Below, piece by piece: positions 49,650 to 60,528 of a stretch of 64,000 bases of DNA. Both the position numbers and the translations under genes were made by a program. The DNA comes from Pyrrhoderma lamaoense (Eukaryota; Basidiomycota; Agaricomycetes; Hymenochaetales; Hymenochaetaceae). Every line of letters starts with the position of its first letter. The stretch's first letter is position 1. The DNA is taken from assembly GCA_002794735.1 (NCBI GenBank), contig NBAZ01000003.1, forward strand, positions 186,001-250,000, read 5' to 3'. The notes beneath the pieces were generated by a model that searched no databases, was not told the DNA's origin, and worked only from the letters and a program-made list of their open reading frames with translations.

Positions 49650-52098
49650 TCACTGGGCTGGGATCTCTGTCTGTTTATCCATATTCTTCAATACTACCAT
49701 GATTCTTTTCGCACCTCCCCACGAAACAGGTTTTGGAGGCTTCTCACTGGAGCTATCTTCTCGATCTTTCACAAAAGGACTCTCCTGTTCCATACTTTTT
49801 ATTGCATTGTTAGGGCGGTTAGTGACAATTACCAGAAGGTATACAATCTTGTCATGATCTTGCATCTCGGTGTCCAAGGTGCCACACTCTCTTCTCCATA
49901 TCCAATTGTGAGAGAATGTTCAGATAAAAGAGCGCCTTCAAGTCTGCTACTAATGTGGGAGCCATACCATAAACCTAATCACTCATCAGTTTATGTGCAC
50001 TCGCTGGGGATATAAAGCTCACGAATTTGCAAGTCTCGAGTGTCAAATCGTAGAACGTAGACATAAACACCATACGGCGACCCATTAGTTATCTTCATCC
50101 CATAACTAGGTGAGCGTTTCTTTCGGCGGCTCCTTGAGAGTATATATCCATCGCCTCGGGCAATTTTTTCTACAGGAGTTTTAGAAGGTTGAAAGGTGGG
50201 GGGTAAAGTATCATCATAAAACATGTCTGAATCAGTACGAGTGAGAAGTTGCAATTCGATTACAATTTGATCCAAATACCTCCCGATTGGGGTAGTGGAA
50301 ACATGCGAAATATCAAGATAACGACAGAATTTGGAAGCTGCCTCAATGACGCGTAGAATGTCCTCGATGTCTGTTACTGGAATCGGTTGGCCGATAGTCA
50401 AATCCTGAACTTCGCCTTTCAATTGTCCAGCATTCCAAGTAAAAACTGCACATTCAGATTTCTGATTATTCTTGTTCGCCACGGAGTCAAGTGACATGAC
50501 GAGTTTCGCTTCTTTTTCTCCCTTTCCGATATGACTGCAAGTCGCGAAAGCTTTAAATTTTGTAGAACTTTTGATACGTTCAATTTCTCGACTCGCCCCC
50601 TTACGAGAATCGGCAGTTTGTATTCATCACCGAGCCCGTTAGACGAGCATAGAACTTTGATGGGATAGTGTCAGATTTTTTCAACTTGGAGTATGATTCA
50701 TGTGCAATCACACGATAAGTTTCGATCCTGCATATACAAGGCGTATCATCATCCTGGGGTATCTTTTCAAATACTTCGAGTACAGCCCCACAGAGATTCC
50801 CGAGGTTTCGCCGGCATAGAGTACAGCTTCTTTCCATGGCCCGTTTCCCGTTTCCTTGTCGTTGTAGTCTCGCACGAAGCCGTTTATATACCCCGCATTC
50901 GCTACATCCTCTCGGAACAAATATCGATGAGTGAAGTTGCCTTCGCATTGAGGGTGTTGCTTGATATCAATCTTGCTTTCATATTTTATTTGTTAGTCAA
51001 TATCGTATCCCTGAAAAGGTGAAAGGCGCTTACACATTAGGCATCTCAAAATACTGTATCAGTTCCTCGTATGTATAATCTGGCCAGGACGGTTCACGTA
51101 GGTGTCTTAGTAACGCCTGTGTAAAGAATCCACCATCAGAGCTTTCCATTGCACTCTGATCTCTGCCACAAGCAGAAAGGAGGATAGAGACATCGAGAAT
51201 ATTGACAGTAGATTCGACGGGGTGCATAGTGTTATTAAAGACCAGATCATCATCAGTGATGAAAGATCCATCGCTGCTATCTACCCCACGAACTCGGATC
51301 CCATTCTCCGAGACCCCGTCTCTGAGTCCATGCCCAGAATGGCAACAATCAAAGATAACAATCTAGTATGAGTTGTTCAACATTTTATAGTTAGAAAATG
51401 GGGTCACCCTAGAATGCTCACAATATTGTTAGTCTTTACTACTTCAGAGATTTTCTGAACCATCGATTTTAGCATAATGTCTGGAATCCCTTTGATTATC
51501 TTTCCTTCTTCATCAATAGTATCGATATCAACAGGACAGAGTGCTTCAATCATTCTGTCATCAGTTTGAGGGTCGTATGCTTACACTCCTTCGAAACAAG
51601 AGTACGTGTACCATGTCCGGAGAAATAGATCAGAATTGTACTTCCTTGCTTGATGGTGTTTGGAGCAGGAGCACAGAAGGACTCTAAAGCAGTAAGAATA
51701 CCCTTTCTAGTTGCCTCTCCACTCCTGAGTACCCTTATATTCTCGCTTGGAACAAGAAGTGTAGTTCTCAGAAAGCGTTCCACGTCGTTAGCATCCTTTT
51801 CAGAAGACCTTAGTTTCATCAATCCCTGATAATCGTTGATCCCTATGACAAGTGCGTGTAACTCTTTCTCGAGATGACTGAAGACGCTTCAGTATCAAGA
51901 AGTATGCGTGATGAAGTATCACAGTACTTACAATTGAAGGTTCGTTCCCTCCATAATCTTCTCAGGTCTCTCTTCCAGGGTCTCCTCCAGTCTCTGCTCC
52001 GGAGCCCCTCCTGGCTTCCCCTCCAGATAGTTTTTATCTCGGATTCTAGTTAGCCATCTCTCTGATAAACAGTGCCATTTTTTCAGCTTGCTCCACAT
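49650..52098 (-). CDS. C14 metacaspase, array copy C, frame-broken mosaic
   Basis: Same five-exon architecture as copy B: 52098-51932, 51877-51422, 51362-51034, a long exon to about 50025, and a last exon to 49650. Start MWSKLKKW; the prodomain is shorter than in B. Catalytic His in YFSGHGTRT near 51620 and Cys in DCCHSGHG near 51340 are present. The catalytic-Cys exon has the same length (329) as B and is nearly identical to it, whereas the 3' half follows copy A. Frame breaks: near 51581 (one C fewer than B), 50790, 50635 (CCC against CCCC in A) and 49872 (CC against CCC in D). Pseudogene or unpolished repeat. Confidence 0.75.
51014..51587. repeat. Near-identical metacaspase block, right copy (pairs with 43017-43590)
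   Basis: Matches copy B through the catalytic-Cys exon. One substitution changes the residue before the catalytic Cys (Cys here, Tyr in B). Confidence 0.8.
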
Positions 52099-53879
52099 TG
52101 CTCGAAATTGGCAAGGCTAGCAATAGTGGGCACAAATAGAGAAGGTATAGCTCGCTAGCAGGCTGCCACAATTATCTCACTCGTCGCTGTGCATCATATA
52201 GGTTTGAACTTCTTATCCGTGCTTGGAGCCCCATTGCAGGCTGTGACCAATATTAATTAACAACGTTATAAAGAAGGCTGATTCGGTTCATGTATGGCTG
52301 CTTTTTTTAAGTTATAGAAGGTAATTGTTTCCTTCAGACGAGATAAGACTGATCACATGGCCTTCAAAATCACGACAACGGGCTAGACTACCACTTTCCC
52401 GCCTTTAAGATAATTGAAATGGATAGTGTATTGCGCTGAGCTTGTCAATTTCTCAGCTTGATGTCATCAAATTCTTGTATTAGCATTACAAATTTTATAT
52501 GTTGACAGGTTCTTAGCACCCCATGATACAGAAACTATTTTTATCACAACCTAGAATCACGGCCTAGAGTGGGATCGGGTTAATTTGATGATGATATGTT
52601 AGGTCGCGAATAGACTAGGCGGGTTATGCTCTTTGATGCACGTGCTTGCACATAAGGTTTTACTTGAAGTAAACACAAAATATGTATTCTACGAAGTTCC
52701 ATATGGTAGACATCGGATATTATCTGTATGATGTATGGAAGTACGGCGAACTCCTGATATCGATATAAATACCCAGTGGCGTCCCCAAGAGGTAGTATAC
52801 TGAGCTGTGAAGTTTTTATAGGTTTAAATTATCGCATCCAGCTCTCTTAAACGCACCAATGCGGAAGTTCCGGAATAGAAAGTTTCCAAAATCATTCACA
52901 TCGCCGAATGCAAACTCCGTAGTTCTAGTACTCATAAGCATTGGTTAGCATGATATTATCAATCATCAAATAATGATATCGAAAAGGTACATCTAGTATA
53001 TCATGCTTGTTAACTGACTAGCATGCGACAAGTCCGATCCTCACAGTTTATGATCAATTATCGTGTGATCTCCTTTGAGATAGTTTAATCTCAAGCTAGA
53101 TATCAGAGTCATTTTTTAGTGTGTAATAGCCTGCATTTTTGTAAATAAAATTATCGGGATGTTCTAAACTTGGTACTATGAATAATAGATCTTTGACCAA
53201 CTCAAGAACAATTGGACAATACGGGGTATTGAGAATCAGCTATAAATCAGGAAATCGATGAATCAATTGATTTTCACATGTAAAATAAAGCTGCTATGCA
53301 CGTTAAGGTAGTCTCAAAATTGATTACCACTTCTTTTCTCTTTCTTATTGGTGATATGAAGTAGCAGCGTCTGGAATCAGACAGATTGATATGAATCAGG
53401 ATACGTGAGAAACCCCATTACACTATCATCTGAATGTAATCAATTGAGAAAATAGAGCGCTTCCACTATCATCCAGAACGCCCTCACCTTTGAAAGACTA
53501 ACTAATGATCCGTTCCAGCCTTGATTCTGTTTATGATCTTACTTACGCACTATATTCTCTGCAAAAACCGACGTCTCTCTTTACGGGTTATCTATGCAAG
53601 CTGGTGTGTATGCTAGTGTAACGTATAGGGTTTTATGGACAGGAGGAAGCTGGATAGCTCACAAAACTTAGCAATCTACTAAACGCACCTTCTCGATACT
53701 CTAAATATGCATACTTGTCATTTTCGTGGTACTTTAGGTTTTAAGTATTTGCAACTTATATCACTACTAATCGTTCGTATGATCAATTGCTCACAGTTTA
53801 CGATATGATGTATACAGGGTGTGTTTGTAAACTCGGATAACTCAGGACATTAAAACTGTACTCTGGCTCCGTTCGATCA
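52099..53879. promoter_or_regulatory. Upstream region of metacaspase C
   Basis: The most diverged of the three upstream regions, but it retains CACGTG at 52639-52644 and GTACATCTAGTATATCAT at 52987-53004. No coding sequence seen. It ends at the breakpoint of the inverted arm. Confidence 0.5.
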
Positions 53880-54270
53880 CTCGAGACTTGCAAATACGTG
53901 AGCTAGATATTTTTAGTTACTGCACACAAACTGATGAGTGATTAGGTTTATGGTATGGCCCCACATTAGTAGCAGACTTGAAGGCCCTCTTTTATCTGAA
54001 CATTCTCTCACAATCTGATATGGAGAAGAGAGTGTGGCACCTTGGACACCCGAGATGCAAGATCATGACAAGATTGTATACCTTCTGGTAATTGTCACTA
54101 ACCGCCCTAACAATGCAATAAAAAGTTTGGAACAAGAGAGTCCTTTTGTGAAAGATCGAGAAGATAGCTCCAGTGAGAAGCCTCCAAAACCTGTTTCGTG
54201 GGGAGGTGCGAAAAGAATCATGGTAGTATTGAAGAATATGGATAAACAGACAGAGATCCCAGCCCAGTGA
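53880..54270 (+). pseudogene. Metacaspase 3' fragment, array copy D (inverted)
   Basis: Plus-strand copy of the end of the metacaspase: a few codons of the penultimate exon (RDLQI), the intron, and the last exon through to the stop (PWTPEMQDHDKIVYLLVIVTN ... DKQTEI). The protease domain is absent; homology begins abruptly near 53880. From 54034 the frame is open to the stop at 54270 and here agrees with the frame expected from B, where copy C has lost a base. Confidence 0.75.
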
Positions 54271-54567
54271 GATTTCACTGTGCTTTTCATATAGTATAGT
54301 CGATATGAGTTTTCGTTATTTTACAAATACACTTTGTCATGATATACATGTCTTTAATATCAGGTTTTACAAGTAAACCAATCGTTTGTAACAGGAACTG
54401 TGATAGGGAGAAATTGCTTAACAACATTAAGTGAAAATATTTTTGATGGATTAATATAACAATAAAGCTTGTTATCGAATAAATCTAACTAGTGTTCGAT
54501 AGAATAACGAGAAACTCGCCATGCATAGAGAAGAATGCCCATCGCCAGGATGGATAGAGTCGTAAGT

Positions 54568-54591
54568 GTTGTTGTTGTTGTTGTTGTTGTT
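54568..54591. repeat. (GTT)8 microsatellite, unit D
   Basis: Reverse complement of the unit C tract within the inverted arm. Confidence 0.8.
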
Positions 54592-54674
54592 GGATGCTCT
54601 CGCATAGCTATATTAGTTGCGATAACACAAAGTCAAATACTTCCAGTGTATGTCTGCACTACTTTAACTATAAA

Positions 54675-54755
54675 ATGGCACGCGAGGCACCGATGCTCTC
54701 TCTTCGCGTGATCCCCAAGAGTACGCGCACGGATGGAGGGTATGCTTCTTAGTAT
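54675..54755 (+). pseudogene. 5' fragment of a second acidic-gene copy (unit D)
   Basis: Inverted counterpart of the fragment at 49165-49245, starting at an ATG at 54675 and losing homology after about 25 codons. Confidence 0.55.
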
Positions 54756-55020
54756 CTGTTGGTCTGCAATTCTCGAATGCTGATATTATGGGCGCGAATC
54801 TGATAATAAAAAGCAACACTCAAAAAGGGAATTACTTCTAGATGTCATCTGCCTTCTCAATAAAAAAGAATAAATCTGAGTAACTCGGATAATTTAGAGT
54901 TCGAATCGATGGTTTCGTAGAACTTCCTGTTACGTAAATACCTGATGTTGAACACATATAAGATGCGCCAACACAAGATTATTCCTACTACATCTCCTTC
55001 TTTCATACTATCATCACAAA

Positions 55021-55630
55021 ATGTCGCGCGTGGTACCAACATCGCCCTCGAACAGTACCCGAGATTATATGCACGGGTAGAGGGCATGACCAAGAAGAAG
55101 CACGAATGGTTGTCATCACCATCATAAAGTTCGTTTCTCCGTATGCTGTGCTACTTGACCTGCTGATAATATCATTCAGGACGATGCCACCCTCCTGAGG
55201 AAGGCTATCGGGGATACAAGTCAGCCGGACTCGGGTCATTGAGGCTATCCAGATTAGAGACTGGGTGAGTACTTCTGTAATATTGCATCCTGTTCTGATG
55301 CTGAGACAGCAAGTAGAACAAATTTACAAAGTTACAGAGCGATATTTAGGAGGGAACAAGGGTGGTGTGAAGTCTACGACTAGTAGTCAGCGATAGCGAA
55401 GATGAAGACAGTGATTTCGAAGAAGAGGCGGACGATGAGGATGAGAGCGAGGAAGAGGCCGACGATGAGGCTGAGAGCGAGGATGAGTATGAGTATGATT
55501 ATGAATACGAGAATGGGTACGGGATTATACCCACGGCTACTATTATGACGGCGGTGACGATGACGGCGAGACCGTCCAAACCATCGCCGGCGTCGAAGAG
55601 CCTCAACTCAAAAAGGAGCATCTATGGTAG
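55021..55630 (+). pseudogene. Acidic-tail gene, array copy D (inverted, broken)
   Basis: Begins with the same MSRVVPTSP start as copy C. Frame changes follow in the first 60 bases and again near 55185-55245, and an in-frame TAG-type interruption occurs just after the intron near 55380. The intron (about 55265-55336) and the acidic tail (D-E-D-S-D, E-Y-E-Y) are recognisable up to the TAG at 55628. Parts of exon 1 resemble copy A more than C (FVSPYAV, then SRTRV, IQIRDW), so it too looks mosaic. Not expected to give a full product. Confidence 0.7.
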
Positions 55631-56465
55631 ACTTACTACTTTGTTTTTTCTTCCCCCTCCTCTTTCCTTCTTATTTCCTTTATTAGAATCCGATGTATCA
55701 TACCTGTATTATTACATCCCAAAAGCGCGATGCAGCGAGGTCAGCCTACAATAAATCTGACTCGAGTCTTCTAAATAAATAAATAGGTCTGCATGCTTCC
55801 GTTAACAAACACAAGTAATAGCACATTAGTACTGAAGCATCGTCAAAGCAACACATACCACGATATGAGAGACCATATACACGTATGTGTGTGGATGCGT
55901 TCAGTAAATTACATATGGCCCCATCTTAGTACCAGTGTGCGGTCTATCTGACTGGTATCGAGTCAGAGGAGCAATCGTGAGTTGCAGTCCCGAGACAAGA
56001 TAGCTCCCTTCGACAAGAAGGAAAAATTGATGACATCCAGTTATTAGAGAGCGTACGTCAAGCCATATCTTCTCAACTATTTGTCCATCTTGATAGGCTC
56101 CTCATAGCAGATTGCTAGACGATATAGCAGCATTGGTCTTTCTACATATCATCCCTTCATGCATTAAACTTTTTTCTTTATCTGCAAGATCTTGTGTGTG
56201 CGCGTGTAAAATATGCATCGAAAATTACATTGATGTCCTTTGACGATGGGCAAAAGGAGGTCTGGCTTGAGTGGATATGAGAGTGCAAAAGCAGGTTTAC
56301 GATCTAGATTTGTGCTCGAGAAGCTTAAGCAACTTGTGTCTGTTCAGGACGAGGGCATTATGGACGACAGTGGAGGTACAAAATTTTGCAACTGATCAGA
56401 TTTAAATGATAAAATGATAATGCAAGGAAAAATTCTCACGTACTCTGCTCAATGCGAGTAGTACT

Positions 56466-59400
56466 GAGTACTCTCTAGGTTTATTATTGCTTAGTTGATC
56501 TGATTACGTAGTTCGACAATGAGCCATTTTATCGAAAGACCCACGAGACATCGTCAACGTAATCTATGTATTTGAGAACCGTATGAAGATAAGCATTTAG
56601 ATAGGAACTCAGAATCAACACACTCGTGGTAACAATAGACTATTAGGACATACTTTCAAGGTATGCAAGTTATTGCCTTTGAAATGAATCTTAGGTCAGC
56701 ACTATCTTCCCACTATACCAGTTACCAGGTACCAAAAAAACAGACACTATATAACTTTTGTGAAGCCTAACAATAGTAAGAATATCGAAATATTTGTAAG
56801 CCGTAGGGGCTTAATCTCTCAGGTATGGTGAAAAGGCGAATAAGGCTTGAGCTTGACCGTTCCTTTGTCTTAACCTTCAACACTTTCTGAGACATATAAC
56901 GCTATCGAGAAGTGTCCTAATATTGAGTTCTTGATATTTTTGTTCCATTGTATCTAAAAAGAAGAGATGCTCTCAGAACAGCTATCAATGCGAATTGTTT
57001 CTAACTTACACACATAAGGTTCGGATATCTGGTTTTTGCATGACGTAATGTTTTCTCACGTAGGCACACATCAAAGCCACTTTGCGATCCCTTTACACCC
57101 TCACCAACTTGATTAAGAGGAAACTACGTAAACAAAGACTTGAAACGCCAGCAAGTAGTGCTTGATACTTACTACTCTATCTTTGACATCCGGGGCTCTG
57201 GCATTCTTGTTGTACAGACTTCACGAATACTGTATGTGAGGTTTCTAGAGTTTGAAAGGGATTCACCGCGAATGAACTAAAGCAAAATGATGGATTCCCT
57301 TGGGGATAGTAGGAGCCAACACATGCTGTAGCCGCATATAGCTTCTAGAAGCTAAGACAAAGAGATATACAATGTTGCGAAGTGAGAGGACAACCGCATC
57401 ACATGAATGTTCGAAAACAGATGGCTTGATGACTTGGATTGTAGTTCGTTATGTGGTTATATTCAAATCTAAAAATTCATTAATTGAGATGATACTGCTA
57501 TGTCTCCCTCATGGAGCAGATGTCTCTGTGAAGGACACCTAGATGTTGCAATGACGGGAACGTTATAAAGTCTTCACTCCCAGTCAAAGTCAATGATAAC
57601 TATAGCATAGTTGTACTAAAGACACTCTAAAATGTACAACCTCTTGAAAAAGTTTCCTGATTCGCGAATATGAATGAGGAGACTCACTACCCACCTACAT
57701 CTGTCGAAGGCGCTAATCTTACCAGCAGTATTCGATAACTGAAGCTTGGCTCCAGTTGTTAAGCTAGATGATTTAGAACTTCTGAGTTACAGTCAGATAG
57801 ATAATCAACAAAGTTAGCATGGGTCGACACCGGGAGCAATCGTCTCACAGTAATAAAGGACAAATTTTACAGCCTTCAGTGGGACTTCTCTGCAATAGTA
57901 TCTGGTTATGAGGAGATCTCATTCCCATCATAATGACAGCCTGAATTGTATGTATATCTCAACGATCACCAACTGGAAAAAATAGTCTAGTATATTGTCA
58001 TTCATGAGCAATTAGTTTATGAGTACATTATCCACCAAACCAGCATCAAACACACTGCCGCGGGTATGTATTATACCGAAATAGAATATGTGTAGATTAC
58101 TATACCCTATCATTTGTGCCGCATGTTTTGATAAAATGAGTAACAACAACCTTCTAGATTAGCACCAAGATAAAGCTAAAGAGTAACTCCGGTGCATGTA
58201 AGTTATATGTATGCTTACGATTATTATCCAATCCCTCAATGCCGCAGTACTATTGCTTCTCTGAGAAGAAACATGACTTCTAGTAGACAAGCATAAGCTT
58301 TCGTTATTTTGTAATTTACGAAATTCCAAAGACCGTGTAGCTTCATGGGAAAAGTACCTTAGTTCATCGTCCTAACAACGCTTCACTCATCTCTCCAAGA
58401 ACTTCTTCGAAAATTACTGTAAACACGATGCTCAAAAAACATCATTTGATGTGGTTATAGCAAGGTGAGAAGCCGACAATCGACATAGCCTCACATATCA
58501 AAAGTTTGATTCTCAAACCAAGGAAACGGTACCGTTACTGCGGATCCGATTTTACCCAGGTTGAAGGTGTTTGCGAAGCGTACAGACTCGGGTGAGGCAT
58601 CACGTTCCCTAATTTGGTTGTACGAGTTCCCGATGTGTCGCGTTTTGTAGACAATTGCTCGTCGAAAGAGATTTGAAATTTGTGTATACATGTAAAGATA
58701 TGAAAATACCTTTTGATCTGTAGACTTAGATGTCTGAATAAGCTTGGCGATTCACAATATGCAACTATAATTGTTCATCTAGCCGATAAAGTTCCTAGGA
58801 CGACCGAGCAACATTCAGGAGTAACATTTTAAAAGAGTTTCGGGCGGGGTTAAATAGAGTCCGAGAAACTCTTTCCGAACTGAAGGGAAGAGCAAATGAT
58901 GTACGTGTACAAAGTATGTTGGAGTACTATCAGGGACATGCATGTCAAAACGTAGTGACTCGCTACAATTGTGTCTGATTAATTTGGTCGGCATTCAGTA
59001 CACATTATTAGGCAGTTTCCTCATTGAAGGCAGTAGTTATATACAAATGACGAGTAAATGCGGTAGTTACCAGATGAGAAGTGCTATAATGACAAGGCGT
59101 TTAGTGATTGGAGATATTTGATATGGGCGGCGTCTCTGTATACAAATCTCATACCAAAAGAAACCAATACTTGCATGTAAAATTGAGCAAAAACATCAAC
59201 TAATTGTCAACTATGAATAGCAAACACATACCAGTCTGAATTGCGATCCGAAACTGATGAGAGTATCCAAGGAACAAGTAATCTGTTTGCTCAGAGTGTA
59301 AATCTACCTCACATCTAATTAAATCGTGATATTATGAACGGTACCGAGCTGCACGCAAGGTATTCTAGAGCTGTTACTGCGGCGTTAGATTACTCTTGTA

Positions 59401-60528
59401 GCTGTGCATGCTAGGGACATAGATGTGCATGCGAACTCCGCGTAGTAGCTTCAGTTGAAATTTTTTGCTGAAAATACGCATCATGATGAGCCATGGGGTG
59501 AGAATTGTGTCTCCACCATTGATGTGCATAGCTTACCAGTATTTGAAATGATCCACAGCACTTATGTTGAGGACTAGAAACTTCATCGAGAGTTGTGCAA
59601 GGTAGACAAAAAGGACGTCTTTTGATACTGATACGTATCTAATCGAAACACGAATCAAGCGTTCACAAATGAAAAAGTGTTGCCTTTTAATGTAACGAAG
59701 GATGACAGCTAGAGCACTGATAGTGTAACCGGTAGGTGATATTATTCCGGGATCACTGACACATTGTCGCTGTCATGCATACCCGTGAGACTTATTACAC
59801 CAGAGTTGTATGAAGATAATTGGAGTACGATACTCGAGAATAAAAACGAGTTATGTGTCTTGTCCTTGGAAAAGGATCTAGAACGCAAAAGACATTAGAT
59901 GTTGTGTGTATAAGATCCGGAGGAGACAAGACTGGGATTGAAGACAATGATGAATAATAGGTGAAAGTGGTTTGACGCGTCTCACGCCACCGTTCTAGAG
60001 GACCTCGCCTGGCACCGGATACCACGGCAACGGTTGATTGTAACAATCTGACGGCGGACTGTCTGCTCTCTGTGGAACATAATAAGTAGGGGGCCCTTGA
60101 GAGTGGATCGGTGGTTAAGTCTCTGTGAGCCCGCTCTGTTTCCCCCTTCGCCTTCTCTTCCGCTCTTTTTGTTTGATTTCCGTTTTGACTTTGCATTTCT
60201 TCGACTCATTTCGAGCCAGGTGCTTGCTTCATTTTAAACCCCTTTGTTTTACTTGTGTTTTTTCTTAATTGCTCAGTCGCGGTACCCCCTCAAAAGAATT
60301 AAAACAAACCGAACACTCCACTGAACGGAACTCATAACGGGAATAACAGGCTGTCTCTCTCATTTATTCTGTTCCGACTCACCTGCGTCCGGCACGCCTC
60401 GTTTTCCAAAACCACTTAGTACCTTCTTCGATTTTCCCTTCTGAATTACTGTATAATTACTCTGCTCAGCCGACCTAACCTTTAATCTCTAACACTACAC
60501 TCTTTACATCCGTCGCTACTCGGTTACG
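56466..60528. other. 4 kb without recognisable genes
   Basis: Stops are dense in all frames. Two modest minus-strand frames (58491-58691 and 59795-60196) show no domain or splice context. No transposon domain, terminal repeat or RNA gene was recognised. The last 300 bases are CT-rich and should contain the NoxR promoter and 5' leader. Confidence 0.5.

Larger units (their letters stand above)
47440..50040. repeat. Inverted repeat, left arm (pairs with 53880-56465)
   Basis: The reverse complement of this arm recurs at 53880-56465. It spans the 3' end of metacaspase C, the acidic-gene fragment, acidic gene C and part of its flank. The spacer between the arms is about 3.8 kb and holds the 5' part of metacaspase C and its upstream region. 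Confidence 0.8.
53880..56465. repeat. Inverted repeat, right arm (pairs with 47440-50040)
   Basis: Reverse-complement duplicate of the 3' part of unit C. The (GTT)8 tract has the same repeat number as (AAC)8 in C, unlike A (5) and B (4), which supports C as the source. Confidence 0.8.

Noticed and set aside
59795..60196. 133-codon minus-strand frame upstream of NoxR
   Set aside because: Basic, irregular composition, antisense to the CT-rich promoter and leader of NoxR; no homology recognised.
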